Shown here piece by piece: positions 24,724 through 36,493 of a stretch of DNA of 64,000 bases; position 1 is the first letter of the stretch; each line of letters opens with the position of its first letter. The notes under the pieces were generated by a model that saw only the letters and a program-made list of their open reading frames with translations, did not search any database and was not told the DNA's origin. The position numbers and the translations under genes are program-made. Source of the DNA: Myxococcales bacterium (GTDB lineage: Bacteria > Myxococcota_A > Polyangia > Polyangiales > Ga0077539); the NCBI GenBank assembly GCA_016792845.1, contig JAEUKH010000034.1, forward strand, positions 62,001 through 126,000, written 5' to 3'.

Positions 24724-25869
24724 CTAAGGGAGTCTAGCTTCGACGTCGGGCGCCGCGGCGTCGAGCTCAGGGGGTGAGACGCTCGCATCGCCCAGGTACC
24801 CGGCGTCGTTGCGCGCGCTCGGGAGGCTGTTTGTGGCCGTCGCGATGGTCTCGCAAGAGGTCAACCCCGAGGCCGACACGCCGTCGTAGCAGAGCACGAA
24901 GGTGAGCGGGCGCAACGGGTCATCGTGGGTGCCCGCGAAGAACAGCGTGGCGAGGCGAGAAGCCCGCAGCGCGAGGGGCTTCAAGAGGTACGCGATGCTT
25001 TGCGCCACCTCGCCGCCGCCGAGGGCGCGCACCGAGAACTGAATCGGGTACCCCGTGGGGAGGTTCGTCGCGCTCCACCAGGCGGTGTCGCACTCGTAGC
25101 CTTGGCCGCCCGTGATGGCCGTGCTGCCGTAGGGCACGTTGTTCGCGAAGAACACGTTGACCATCGGCACCGGAAAGTCGGGCGGCGTGTTGTAACGGAT
25201 CGCAAACGAGAGCCGGTCGGCGTTGGCCCCGAGCGAGGCGTGCACCGCGCGGATGTCGACGCTCCCTTGGGGGCACTCGGCGCAGGCGCGGTCGGGCAGA
25301 AAGCCGAGCGCGGCCACCATGCCGCCCTCGACCGTGGGCTGCGAGGTGAGCACCAGCGTCGCGTGGCTCCGCGGGTCGACCCTGACGCTCACCGACGCGA
25401 GGGGGGTGAGCGTGCGCTCGACCTGGCTGCAATCTTGCCCCGCGGGCACGACGGCGAACTGCCACGGCTCGCCGACGCTCTGCACCCGCGTGTTGGTGGG
25501 CGCGGGCTGGCTCACTTGAAGGTATTGCAACCCGCTGAGCGGCCAGCTCTCGTCGCTCACCGCGGCGTAATAATAGCCTTGGACGTTGCGGCGCTCGCAG
25601 AGCGTCACGGGGCCGAAGCCCACGGCCATGTGCGCGAGCCTGACCCGCATCTCGGGGCCGGGGGCGCAGCTCCCGGGGCGATCGAGGGTGGTGACGTCGA
25701 CCCCCGCATCAAGGGGCGTCGCGACCTCGCTCGCGTCTTCGACACCAGGCCGGTCGAGCGCCGTCGCGTCGCGCGGCGGGAGCAGCTCTGTCGAGACTCG
25801 AAACTGATCAAAATCGAGGCAGCCCGCGAAGCAAATCGCGAGCGCCACGAGCCCGACACCCGGGCGCAT
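24724..25869 (-). CDS. Cys-containing lipoprotein of unknown function (possibly DUF4397-like)
   Basis: This is a 381-aa protein with a lipobox (LAICFAGC), then an Asp/Ala/Pro-rich linker as seen in myxobacterial surface lipoproteins. The central part has strands such as MRVRLAHMAVGFGPVTLCE and VDIRAVHASLGANADRLSFAI. These recall DUF4397, where beta-sandwich repeats start with VR-AHASP. Six or more Cys in the mature chain suggest disulfides. The start overlaps the stop of the PEGA/TPR gene by one base (TGATG). Confidence 0.6.
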   Translation of the reverse strand: MRPGVGLVALAICFAGCLDFDQFRVSTELLPPRDATALDRPGVEDASEVATPLDAGVDVTTLDRPGSCAPGPEMRVRLAHMAVGFGPVTLCERRNVQGYYYAAVSDESWPLSGLQYLQVSQPAPTNTRVQSVGEPWQFAVVPAGQDCSQVERTLTPLASVSVRVDPRSHATLVLTSQPTVEGGMVAALGFLPDRACAECPQGSVDIRAVHASLGANADRLSFAIRYNTPPDFPVPMVNVFFANNVPYGSTAITGGQGYECDTAWWSATNLPTGYPIQFSVRALGGGEVAQSIAYLLKPLALRASRLATLFFAGTHDDPLRPLTFVLCYDGVSASGLTSCETIATATNSLPSARNDAGYLGDASVSPPELDAAAPDVEARLP

Positions 25870-26921
25870 CAGAACGACCCCGTGACGGCCACGCCGCGGG
25901 CCGTGGGTTCGAGCGTCATGGCGGGGCGTCGCGCGGGCCCGCCCTCGCTCGCCTCGCGCCCGAGCACCCAGCGCATCACCGAGCCCGAGAGGGCTAGCGC
26001 GGCCCCTGCCCCGATGAGCGAAAAGCCCAGGGTCTGATAGAGGCTCCCGCGGTCGGCGCGGGCGTTGTCGTCGGGGCTCGGCATGGGCCGCGCGGCGAGG
26101 GTGTCGTACTCGTCGCGGGCGAGCGAATAAAGCGCGACGCCGCCCGCCATCGAGACGCCGCCGATGAGCATCGCCACCACGCCCGCGCCGCGCCAGCTCG
26201 CGCCCTGACGCCGCGGCTGCGGGTCGAGGGCTTGGGGGCGCAGCGTCACCGAGGGCGCGCTGGGAGTGCCCTCGGCGGGGGCGTCACCGCGCGGCGTGGC
26301 GACCTCACGCGGCGCCTCGGCCACAAGCCGAAGGCTGCACCGTTGGCTCGCGCCCGCTTCGAGCGACACCAGCTGCATCGCCGGCGCATAGCCGCGCGCG
26401 CGCACCATCACCGCGACGTCGCCCGGGTGGAGCGGCACCTCGACCCCGAGGGCCTCGCGCTCGAGCGGGTGCTCGTTCAGCGTGACCGTGGCGTCGTCGG
26501 GCAGCGGCGCGACCTCGACGACCAGCCGCGCGATCTGCGACACGAGCCCGTTGGCCTCATCGTGGGCGGCCTGCGCCGTGGCGGCGTAGCGCGGCTCGCG
26601 GAGGGCCCGGGCGTCAGCGTCTCGGGCCGCGCGGTCGAGCATGGCCCAGGCCTCGGGCAGGTGGTTGAGCCTCGAGAGGGCGCGACCGTAATAGAGCCGC
26701 GTGTTGGGGCTGTCGACGGCGAGCAGCGAGCGACGAAACTCATCGGCCGCGCGCTCGAAATCGTTGGCGAAGAAGTGCTCGCGGCCCCGCAGGTAAAGCT
26801 CCTGCGCGAAGTTGTTCAGCGCCAGGGTAGACGGCGGCGACGCGGGCACACCCTGGGCGAAGGCAGCTCCGCCGAGTAGACCCGCCACAATCCAAGCACA
26901 CGCTCGAATGAGGCCACGCAT
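25869..26921 (-). CDS. TPR/PEGA-type membrane protein
   Basis: This is a 350-aa protein. The signal peptide ends at FAQG. Two TPR-like helices follow (ELYLRGREHFFANDFERAADEFRRSL and TRLYYGRALSRLNHLPEAW). A PEGA-like strand module comes next (VVEVAPLPDDATVTLNEHPL through VMVRARGYAP). A linker and two membrane helices (GVVAMLIGGVSMAGGVALYSL, LGFSLIGAGAALALSGSVM) end the chain. Proteins of this build commonly accompany Ser/Thr kinases in myxobacteria, and here it lies 22 bp after one. The function is unknown. Confidence 0.7.
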   Translation of the reverse strand: MRGLIRACAWIVAGLLGGAAFAQGVPASPPSTLALNNFAQELYLRGREHFFANDFERAADEFRRSLLAVDSPNTRLYYGRALSRLNHLPEAWAMLDRAARDADARALREPRYAATAQAAHDEANGLVSQIARLVVEVAPLPDDATVTLNEHPLEREALGVEVPLHPGDVAVMVRARGYAPAMQLVSLEAGASQRCSLRLVAEAPREVATPRGDAPAEGTPSAPSVTLRPQALDPQPRRQGASWRGAGVVAMLIGGVSMAGGVALYSLARDEYDTLAARPMPSPDDNARADRGSLYQTLGFSLIGAGAALALSGSVMRWVLGREASEGGPARRPAMTLEPTARGVAVTGSF

Positions 26922-26943
26922 CGATTCACAACGCCTTCTGCGT

Positions 26944-28584
<1,641 letters not shown>

Positions 28585-28796
28585 ACTGAACACCCGCGAG
28601 TCTATCGATGAATGCCCCTGCGGTGCAAATGCCACCGTCGTCTTTCTCTTGCGGCTGCGGCGTCGGGCCTACACCTGTGGCGTCGAGACCGTTGGAGGCG
28701 GTGGGGTGAATCGGGTAGAGAGAACGCGCATCGTGAAGGGCGACGCGCCTCGCGCGGGTTGTTGGGTATGAGCGAAGGCAGAGTGCGGCGAATTTG

Positions 28797-31700
28797 GTGA
28801 GTGCTGACCCCCAGACCAGGCCACGTCAACGGCGGCGCCGGCGTCTGCGGGCGGTGTCGGTGGTGCTGCTCGCGCTCATCGTGACGGTGGCGGCGGTGCT
28901 GCGTTCGGCCTGGCTTGCGCAACGCGTGGCGCAAGCGGTCTCGAAGCAGGTGCGCGAGGCCACGGGGATGCTCGTTCGGTACCAGCGGGTGGGCTTCTCG
29001 CTGCGTTCGTTCGCGGTGCGCATCGAAGACATCGACCTGTGGCGCCCGGGCAAGGCGCGGCTGCTGCATGTACGGGCCCTCGAAGTGGCGGTGACGCCCT
29101 CGGCCTTGGTGCGGGGCGACGTGACGCTCTCACAGGTGACCCTCGACGGCGGCTCGCTTTCTCTGGAGTTTCGCACGCTTGAGAGCGGCCAAACGGTGCT
29201 CGACAACGGCCCGGTGACGCAGGCCTCTCAAGGGGCCGCCGAGGGGCCCTCGGAGCTTCCGTTTCGCGACGTGGCGGTGAGCGATTTGCGTGTTCGGATC
29301 GAGCACCCCGAGGTGGGGCTTGACCTCGGGCCCCTCGACCTCGACGCGGTGAACGCGGGTCAGGGGCAGCTGATGTTGGGCCTCCTGGTGCCGCAGGGGC
29401 GGGTGCGTTCGCGCTTCTACACGGGGGTGTTGCGGCGGCTTGAGACGCGGCTCGCGGTGAACACGCGCACGGGCGATCTTCGCCTCGCCTTCGCGCAGGT
29501 GCTGACGCCGCGGCTTCAGCTGATGTTGCGCGAGGCCCGGTATGCGCCGGCGACGGGCGAGGTCGAGGGGCACCTTCGGGCCGAGGTCCAGGCCGAAGAT
29601 GTGACGGGTGCGATCCGCAAGGTGAGCACCGCGGTGCCCTATTTTGAAGGGCACGTCGGGCTTGATTTGACGGCGCGGGCCAACCTCCAGCGGCAGCAAT
29701 TTCAGCTGCGCGGCACCGTCGACGCGGTGGGCTTCGGGCTCAGGGCGCCTGACAGCAGCACGAGCGAGTCGTTGCGGTACAACCTCGCCGACTCGGGGCA
29801 TTTGCGCATCGAGGGCGACGAGCACGGGCTCGTGGCCCGCGACGTCCGGATCGGTTTTGCGGGGTCTACGCTGGTGAGCGATCGGGTCGAGGTTGGGCTC
29901 GATCATGTGCCCGCGGTGCCCGCGCTGCGCGGCCTCGCGGCGATGCCTCGTCGCGCAGGGGGCCCTGGGATCGCAGGCAATTTTCGCATCGACGGGCTCG
30001 ACTTCACCCGGCTCATGAATGACGTGACCATCACGCCGCGCACCATCGTGATGTGGAACCTCTCGGGCGACGTGCGCTTCCGCGGCACCTTCGACCCCAT
30101 TCAGCTTAGCGTTGACATGCCCGAGATCGAGAGCCGCGATTTTGCGCTGCTCAAGACCTATTTTACGGTGCTCCCGCAGGAGCCCATCGTGCGCATCGCC
30201 CGGGCGCGGCTCGACGGCCGGATGGACATCAACGACACCTCGATCTCGTGGAATGACATCAACCTGAGCTTCGGTCAGTCGCGGGCGCACGTCGACCGGG
30301 TGCGGGTGATGACCACCGTCGACCGCCGCCCGATCGCCAACCGCGAGCGCGACCTTCGCATCGAGAATCTCCAGATCGAGCGGCTCCATCTCGCAGATCT
30401 CGGCACTGTGGCCGACCTGCCCATCGCGGGCGAGGCGACGGGCACGGCGTCGATGAACGACGACATGGGCGACCCGCTGTTGACGGGCACGGCGCGCATC
30501 GACAACTTCGTGCTGGCGACCTTCCCGTTTGGGAGCATCGAGCCGTTTCGATGGCGGATGCGCTCGCTCCGCCTCGACGCCGAGGCTGGCACGGTGATCC
30601 GCGGGCGCCACCGCGACAGCGGCTATGTGCTCAGCGCGCCCTTTCTCGATTTTTCACAGTACACCATGGCGGCCGGCGCCCACGTCTCGGCCGAGCGCGC
30701 GGTGCTCTACGACGTGCTGCACATGTTTCACTTCGAGAACGACCCGGTGTTTACGCCCTACGCGGGCACCGGCCGTGTCGAAGCCGATGTGTCGTACCTC
30801 TTGGGGCGCCGCGGCGACGACCGCGACGGGGTGATGCGCGTCGACGCGACGCTCCGCGATGCGCAGTTTACGGCCTTCGACGAGCACGTCGCCGACGGCG
30901 AGGCCCGGCTGCGGTACGACTGGCTCGTGCGGCGTCAGGGCGTGCGGGGCGCCCGGGCCAGCGTCGAGGCCTTTCGCGGGTGCAAGGGCTCGCGCGCGCG
31001 CTACGACGCCGCGCACCGCTTCCTCGGGTGTCAGAACGGGGTGGGCGAGCTCTTCGCCGCGGGGGGGCTCGACCTCGGGGGGCGCATGCATTTCTCTGCG
31101 ACGGCCCGTGACATCCCCATGTCGTCGATTGACATGGTGCGGGCCAGCAACGCCCCCGTGCAGGGCACCATGTCGAGCGTGGTCACCGTCGAGGGCGAGC
31201 CCGACGCGCTGCGGTTTACCGTCGACAACAGCTTTCGCAACCTGGTCGCCTTGGGTCGCCCGATCGGCGCGATGCGCATGCATTACACCCAGACGCCCGA
31301 AGAAGAAGAGCGCCCGCGGCGTGACGGCGAGCGCCCGCCGCTCACCCGGATGGACGTCGAGCTGGCCCTCCTTGAGGGGCGTCTCCGCGCGCAGAGCACG
31401 GTGCGTACGCCCTTTCGAGAGCAGCGCTGGCGCGACGCCCTCGGGGTCGACCACACGAGCTACGAGCGTGACTGGCCGCGCTCGCTGGTGAGCGGCTCGC
31501 TCGAAGCCACCGAGGCCATCGACATCTTGCCGTGGCTGCCGCCGGCGACCCTCGCGCAGCTGGGCGAGAACCCCTCGGGGCGGGCGCGGTTTCGCGTCGA
31601 CGTGGCCCGGGCTCGCTTGGGCGAGATGACCCGCGCCGACGGGAGCCTGCGGGTCGATGTGCTCGACCTTCGGGCCCACAACACGCCCCTCTCGTTGGCG

Positions 31701-33320
31701 CAATCGACGGCGTTCGCGAGCTGTTTTCGCGACGGCGCGGTGTGGATCGTGCCGACCCCGGCGAGCCCCGCGGGGGCCTCGGTGCCGGTGGCGTGCGGTG
31801 ACATCCCCGGGGCGTTGCAGCGCGGGGTGTTGGGCGGCGCGTCGGCGGGGGGCGTGGCGTTCGACCCGGCGCGGCCCTTGTTCGTGGGCCCTGAGGGCAC
31901 CCGGCTCTGGCTCGGCGGGGGCGTCCGGGTGACGCCTTCGGCGGGCGGCGGGCCGATGCAGCTGCGCTACGACGTGACGGCCCGCGGCGAGCTCGACCTC
32001 GCGCGGGTGGCGACCCGGGTGCCGAGCCTGTCGTGGGGGCGCGGCACGGGGCTCCTTCAAGTGCGGGCCACGGGCGACACCGAGCGCATCGACCTCGGCG
32101 GCTCGGTGGTGCTCGAGAACGGCGCGCTGGGCGTGATCGGCCTCGACACCCCGATCAGCAACCTCGATCTCGACGTACAACTATCTGGAAATTCTGCATA
32201 TTTTCGCCGTGCCAGGGCGCAGTACGGGGCGGCCTCGGTCGACCTCTCGCGCGGCGAGGTGCGCTTCGCCGGGCCGCATCTTGAGCGCGCCGACGTGCCC
32301 ATCACGGTGCGCGGCTTCTCGCTCGCGCCGATGGAGGGCGCCGAGGTCGGGGTCGACGCTGACGCCCGCATGGTGTGGGAGCCCGGGGGCGAGCTGCCGG
32401 TGCTGCGCGGCGATGTGAACATCACCCGGGCGCGGTACGTGCGGCCGATGTCGTTCTCGATGGATCTCTCGGGCCGACTGCGCGGCACCGGGGCCGAGGC
32501 GCCGCCGACGCCGTACAACCCTGCCAACGACCACGTTCGCCTCGACCTGACGGTGCGCACGACGGCGCCGATGCGGGTGTCGAACAACCTCGCCGACGTC
32601 GACCTTCGCATCGGCACCGATCGCCCCTTTCGGGTGATGGGCACCGATCAGCGCACGGGGGTGGTGGGCACCATCGAGCTGCCGCGGGGCAACCTCAGGC
32701 TCTATGACACCGACTTCGAGCTGCGGAGCGGGCGCATCGATTTCGACAACCCCGACCGCATCGCGCCGAACTTCGACCTCGCGGCGCAGACCGACATTCG
32801 CCGCACGGGTGACAGCAACCGCAGCCAGTGGCGGGTGCGGCTCCACGCGTACGGCAACCCCGAGCGCTTCGCCTTTGACATGAACGCCGAGCCCACGCTC
32901 TCGCGCGAAGACATTGTGTTGTTGCTGTTGTTTCGTCTGACCCGGGCCGAGCTCGAGCGCATCGGCGGGGCCAACGCCGGTCAGGCCGTGGGCATTGAGT
33001 TTCTCGCGCTCACCACGGGCATCGACCGCGCGGTGCGCAACGCCATCCCGGTGATCGACGATTTTCGCCTGGGCAGCGCATACAACCCGCGCACCAACCG
33101 CACCGAGCCTTTGGTGAGCGCGGGGCGCCAGGTGGTGGATTGGTTCCGCATTGGTGGCGGGTTTACGTTGAGCGACCAGCCGTTGGGGCGCGCCACGGGT
33201 GACGTTCGCCTCGGCGAGCGGCTCGGGGTGCAGCTCTTGTTCGAGAACGCCAGCAACGGCATCGGCGCGCAGTCTGCGAACGTGGGCGCCGACCTGCGGT
33301 GGCGGCTGGAGTTTCAGTGA
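28797..33320 (+). CDS. tamB: TamB-like translocation/lipid-transport protein (AsmA/DUF490 superfamily)
   Basis: This 1507-aa protein has a single N-terminal membrane anchor (AVSVVLLALIVTVAAVLRSAW) after a basic stretch. A very long beta-rich periplasmic body follows. It ends in the TamB C-terminal domain (VGTIELPRGNLRLYDTDFEL, RIDFDNPDRIAPNFDLAAQT, LSREDIVLLLLF). Such proteins form a hydrophobic groove that bridges the two membranes and works with TamA in outer-membrane assembly or phospholipid transfer. Start is GTG 28797; TTG 28794 directly precedes it. The stop overlaps the TamA-like gene by GTGA, supporting a functional pair. Confidence 0.92.
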   Translation: MSADPQTRPRQRRRRRLRAVSVVLLALIVTVAAVLRSAWLAQRVAQAVSKQVREATGMLVRYQRVGFSLRSFAVRIEDIDLWRPGKARLLHVRALEVAVTPSALVRGDVTLSQVTLDGGSLSLEFRTLESGQTVLDNGPVTQASQGAAEGPSELPFRDVAVSDLRVRIEHPEVGLDLGPLDLDAVNAGQGQLMLGLLVPQGRVRSRFYTGVLRRLETRLAVNTRTGDLRLAFAQVLTPRLQLMLREARYAPATGEVEGHLRAEVQAEDVTGAIRKVSTAVPYFEGHVGLDLTARANLQRQQFQLRGTVDAVGFGLRAPDSSTSESLRYNLADSGHLRIEGDEHGLVARDVRIGFAGSTLVSDRVEVGLDHVPAVPALRGLAAMPRRAGGPGIAGNFRIDGLDFTRLMNDVTITPRTIVMWNLSGDVRFRGTFDPIQLSVDMPEIESRDFALLKTYFTVLPQEPIVRIARARLDGRMDINDTSISWNDINLSFGQSRAHVDRVRVMTTVDRRPIANRERDLRIENLQIERLHLADLGTVADLPIAGEATGTASMNDDMGDPLLTGTARIDNFVLATFPFGSIEPFRWRMRSLRLDAEAGTVIRGRHRDSGYVLSAPFLDFSQYTMAAGAHVSAERAVLYDVLHMFHFENDPVFTPYAGTGRVEADVSYLLGRRGDDRDGVMRVDATLRDAQFTAFDEHVADGEARLRYDWLVRRQGVRGARASVEAFRGCKGSRARYDAAHRFLGCQNGVGELFAAGGLDLGGRMHFSATARDIPMSSIDMVRASNAPVQGTMSSVVTVEGEPDALRFTVDNSFRNLVALGRPIGAMRMHYTQTPEEEERPRRDGERPPLTRMDVELALLEGRLRAQSTVRTPFREQRWRDALGVDHTSYERDWPRSLVSGSLEATEAIDILPWLPPATLAQLGENPSGRARFRVDVARARLGEMTRADGSLRVDVLDLRAHNTPLSLAQSTAFASCFRDGAVWIVPTPASPAGASVPVACGDIPGALQRGVLGGASAGGVAFDPARPLFVGPEGTRLWLGGGVRVTPSAGGGPMQLRYDVTARGELDLARVATRVPSLSWGRGTGLLQVRATGDTERIDLGGSVVLENGALGVIGLDTPISNLDLDVQLSGNSAYFRRARAQYGAASVDLSRGEVRFAGPHLERADVPITVRGFSLAPMEGAEVGVDADARMVWEPGGELPVLRGDVNITRARYVRPMSFSMDLSGRLRGTGAEAPPTPYNPANDHVRLDLTVRTTAPMRVSNNLADVDLRIGTDRPFRVMGTDQRTGVVGTIELPRGNLRLYDTDFELRSGRIDFDNPDRIAPNFDLAAQTDIRRTGDSNRSQWRVRLHAYGNPERFAFDMNAEPTLSREDIVLLLLFRLTRAELERIGGANAGQAVGIEFLALTTGIDRAVRNAIPVIDDFRLGSAYNPRTNRTEPLVSAGRQVVDWFRIGGGFTLSDQPLGRATGDVRLGERLGVQLLFENASNGIGAQSANVGADLRWRLEFQ

Positions 33321-36300
33321 GACGCTGGGCGGCCGCATCGCTGTGTGTCGCGCTCCTGGCGCGGGGCTCGTCGGGGGCCGCGCAGGTGCAGGGCGCGTCG
33401 CTTGAGGGCGCGGTGGTCGAGGCTGACCCGCCGGCGCCGGAGCCCTTGACGGTGTCGCCTTCTGTCTCGGGGCCGATCGTGTCGGTGCGCATCGAGCCGG
33501 CGCTCCAGGGTGAGAACCCCTACGTTCGCATGGGCCTCGCGCCGGGCACGCCGTTTAGCGCCGAGCGCGCCCGAGAGGCGCTCCGGGTGGCCTTGGCGAG
33601 CGGCACCTTCGCCGAGGCGCGGATGGCGGCCCTCCCCGTGGCGGGCGGGGTCGAGCTCGTCTTGCGCGGCGAGCGTCGTTACCGGCTTCAGTCGTACACC
33701 GTGCGCGGGGTCTCGCAGCGCGCCTACGATGAGGTCTCGCAAGACCTGGCGCTGCGGGCCAACACCTTTGTCACCGAAGACATGGTGAGCGAGGCGCTGC
33801 GTCGGGTCGAGCAGGCCTACCGTGACGCGGGGTACGGCGATGTGCGGGCCGATCGGAGCTGGCGCGAGACCGACGACCCGGGCACCCGGGTGCTCTTGAT
33901 CGAGCTGCGCGAGGGCACCGCGCGGAGGGTCGCTTCGGTCGATTGGAGCGGCGTGCCTGAGGGCCTTGAGGGGCCGCTACAGCAAGCCTTTCCGTTGCGG
34001 GCGGGGGCCATCGCAGACCCGCGCCGTGCCCGGGCCGCGACCGACGCGTTGCGGGGGGTGTTGCGTCGCGCGGGGTACCTCGAAGCCGAGCTCGCCGAGC
34101 CCAGCTTTACGCCGCGCAGCGACGACCCGCACCGCGTCGACGTTCGGCTCGATCTCCGCGCGGGCGATCAGTACGAGGTGCTCTGGCAGGGGGTTCGGGC
34201 CTTCGAGGTCGACGACCTCACGGCGGCGCTGCACCTCGAAGACGAGCGGAATTTCGACGGCGCGACGCTCTCGGCGGTGCTGCACCGCGCGAGGGAGTAT
34301 TACCTCCGTCGGGGCTTCCTCGACGCGGCGGTGCACGGCGTGACGGTGCCGCTGAGGGCCGGCCATCGGGCCCTTCGGATCACTGTTCGCGAGGGGCGCC
34401 AGGTGTTCGTGCGCGCGATGTTCTTCGAGGGCGCGACGCGCTTCACGTCGGGCGATCTGCGGGGCACCGTGACGGGCTATCTCGCGGGAGAATTGCCAAG
34501 AGATCCGCGGCCTTACCGTGGTCAGCCGCTCGACCCTGCGCACACCTACACGGCCGAGACCTACGCCGAGGCGGCGCGGCGCATTTCGCTGCGATACCAA
34601 GAGCGCGGCTACCTCGACGCGCAGGTGGCGACGCCGGTGCTGCGTCGGGTGGCCTTGGGCGACGGGCGCGAGGCCGCCGAGGTGACGTTTCAGATCACCG
34701 AGGGGGCCCAGACCTTCGTGCAGGAGCTGGTCTTTGAGGGCAATCGCGCGCAGCCGAGCGCCACCCTCGCCCGGGTCGCGGCGCTCAACCTCGGGGTGCC
34801 GCTCTCGTACCGCAGCGTTGACGAGGCGCGGGTCCGTCTGGCCGATCACTACCGCGAGCAGGGCTACGCCTTTGCGACGGCCGAGCTAGAGGTCGAGCGC
34901 TCGCCCGATCACAGCCGCGCGCGGGTTCGGGTGCGGGTTCGCGAGGGGCCGCGGGTGCGCATCGGCGCCATTCGGATTCGCAACAACGGCCGTACGCCTG
35001 AAGACATCGTGCGTACGCGGCTGACGCTCCGCGAGGGCGATTGGTATTTGCTCTCGTCGGTCCGTACGAGCCAGCGTCGCTTGAGCGAGTTGGGGGTCTT
35101 CTCGGGGGTGAACATCGCCCTCGAAGACCCCGAGCTTGAGGCGCCGGTCAAAGTGGTGGTGGTCCAGGTGACCGAGCGGGCGCCGCAGTCGCTTGAGCTC
35201 CGCGGGGGCTTCACCACGGGTCAGGGGCTTCGCGCGGGCTTCGAGTATGCGCACTTGAACGTGGGCGACCGCGCGGTGTCGTTTACGCTGCGGGCGCAGG
35301 GGGGGGTGTTGATCCCCATCCCGGGCTTGACGCCTGAGTTTCCGCCGGAGGCGCAGCCGACGTTTTCGCAGCTCTTGAACTGGCGCGTGACGGGCAGCCT
35401 CGGGTTCTCGTATGTGCCCTTTCTGGGGTACGGCTGGGGTTCGACGGTCGATCTCTCGTCGGTGCGTGTGTTGCAGCCGCCCTTTTATGCGCTCACGACG
35501 CAAGGGGTCGGCGTGTCGATCTTGAATCGCAGCCTCGCGAGCGCGGCGTTTACCTTTACCGCCGAGCTCCAGAACGTGAACACCACGCTCTTCGGCGCGC
35601 GCTCGATCGAGCAGCTGATTGCAGGGTATGTCGACCGTTGTCTTCAGACAAACACCAGCGTCGAGGCGTGTACGACGCAGCGCGATACGCTCAGGCAGCA
35701 GCTCCTCCGCACCAAAGACGGCGACAGCTTGTTGGGGGCCTTCAGGCTGGGCGTGGCCATCGACCGGCGCGACAGCGCGTTCGCGCCGACCCGCGGGTAT
35801 TACCTCGGCGCCACGGCGGAGTTTCTTCGGGTGCTCGGCATCAGCGAGAGCGACCCGAACCTGACCCGGAACACCCTGCACATGACCGCCCGGGCGTCGG
35901 CGTATACCCCGTTGCCGGGCCGCATCGTCTTGCTCACCAGCTTGCGCGTCGGGCGTAACTTCTCGCTCTTTTCAGACGGGCAGAACACCCACCCGTCGAG
36001 GCTCTTCTGGCTCGGCGGCGCCGACTCGATGCGCGGCTGGTTGCAGAACCAGATGGTGCCGCAAGACATCGCCGACAGCGCGCTCGCCCTCTCGGGCGAC
36101 GAGCGCAATCGCCGCCTCCTCGGCGCCAACGGCTCAGAGTTCTTCTGGAACCTCGTGCTCGACGTGCGCATCCCCCTCGGGATCTGCGTCTCGGGCGGCG
36201 TCTGCCTCGCGCTGGGTCTCTTCTGCGACGTGGGCAACCTCTGGTCGCGGGCGCCGCGCTTCGATGAGCTGCCCCGGGCCCGCTTCTCGCCGGGCTTCGG

Positions 36301-36418
36301 CCTCCGCACGACGAGCCCCTTCGGCATCATCTCGCTCGACGTCGGCTTCAACCCGCTCTACCGGAGTTACGTGCAAGAGCAGCTCTGGGCGCTGCAATTC
36401 AGCCTCGGGTCGGTGTGA
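33317..36418 (+). CDS. TamA/BamA-like Omp85 protein with extended POTRA array
   Basis: This is a 1033-aa outer-membrane protein with a signal peptide (WAAASLCVALLARGSSGAAQ). About 600 residues of periplasmic region hold at least five POTRA-like units (for example RYRLQSYTVRGVSQRAYDEV, QVFVRAMFFEGATRFTSGDL, TFVQELVFEGNRAQPSATL, RVRIGAIRIRNNGRTPEDIV). A C-terminal barrel of roughly 400 residues follows, with the Omp85 signature LGGADSMRGW. E. coli TamA has three POTRA domains, so this resembles the longer BamA-like forms found with tamB in deltaproteobacterial lineages. GTG at 33317 overlaps the tamB stop. It ends in LGSV rather than an aromatic residue. Confidence 0.9.
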   Translation: MRRWAAASLCVALLARGSSGAAQVQGASLEGAVVEADPPAPEPLTVSPSVSGPIVSVRIEPALQGENPYVRMGLAPGTPFSAERAREALRVALASGTFAEARMAALPVAGGVELVLRGERRYRLQSYTVRGVSQRAYDEVSQDLALRANTFVTEDMVSEALRRVEQAYRDAGYGDVRADRSWRETDDPGTRVLLIELREGTARRVASVDWSGVPEGLEGPLQQAFPLRAGAIADPRRARAATDALRGVLRRAGYLEAELAEPSFTPRSDDPHRVDVRLDLRAGDQYEVLWQGVRAFEVDDLTAALHLEDERNFDGATLSAVLHRAREYYLRRGFLDAAVHGVTVPLRAGHRALRITVREGRQVFVRAMFFEGATRFTSGDLRGTVTGYLAGELPRDPRPYRGQPLDPAHTYTAETYAEAARRISLRYQERGYLDAQVATPVLRRVALGDGREAAEVTFQITEGAQTFVQELVFEGNRAQPSATLARVAALNLGVPLSYRSVDEARVRLADHYREQGYAFATAELEVERSPDHSRARVRVRVREGPRVRIGAIRIRNNGRTPEDIVRTRLTLREGDWYLLSSVRTSQRRLSELGVFSGVNIALEDPELEAPVKVVVVQVTERAPQSLELRGGFTTGQGLRAGFEYAHLNVGDRAVSFTLRAQGGVLIPIPGLTPEFPPEAQPTFSQLLNWRVTGSLGFSYVPFLGYGWGSTVDLSSVRVLQPPFYALTTQGVGVSILNRSLASAAFTFTAELQNVNTTLFGARSIEQLIAGYVDRCLQTNTSVEACTTQRDTLRQQLLRTKDGDSLLGAFRLGVAIDRRDSAFAPTRGYYLGATAEFLRVLGISESDPNLTRNTLHMTARASAYTPLPGRIVLLTSLRVGRNFSLFSDGQNTHPSRLFWLGGADSMRGWLQNQMVPQDIADSALALSGDERNRRLLGANGSEFFWNLVLDVRIPLGICVSGGVCLALGLFCDVGNLWSRAPRFDELPRARFSPGFGLRTTSPFGIISLDVGFNPLYRSYVQEQLWALQFSLGSV

Positions 36419-36493
36419 GGTGCGGGCGGGGGTCGGGGCGGCGCAACAGAAACTCGCATCGCGACGCGATTCAGGCCATTCTCGGGGTCGCCT

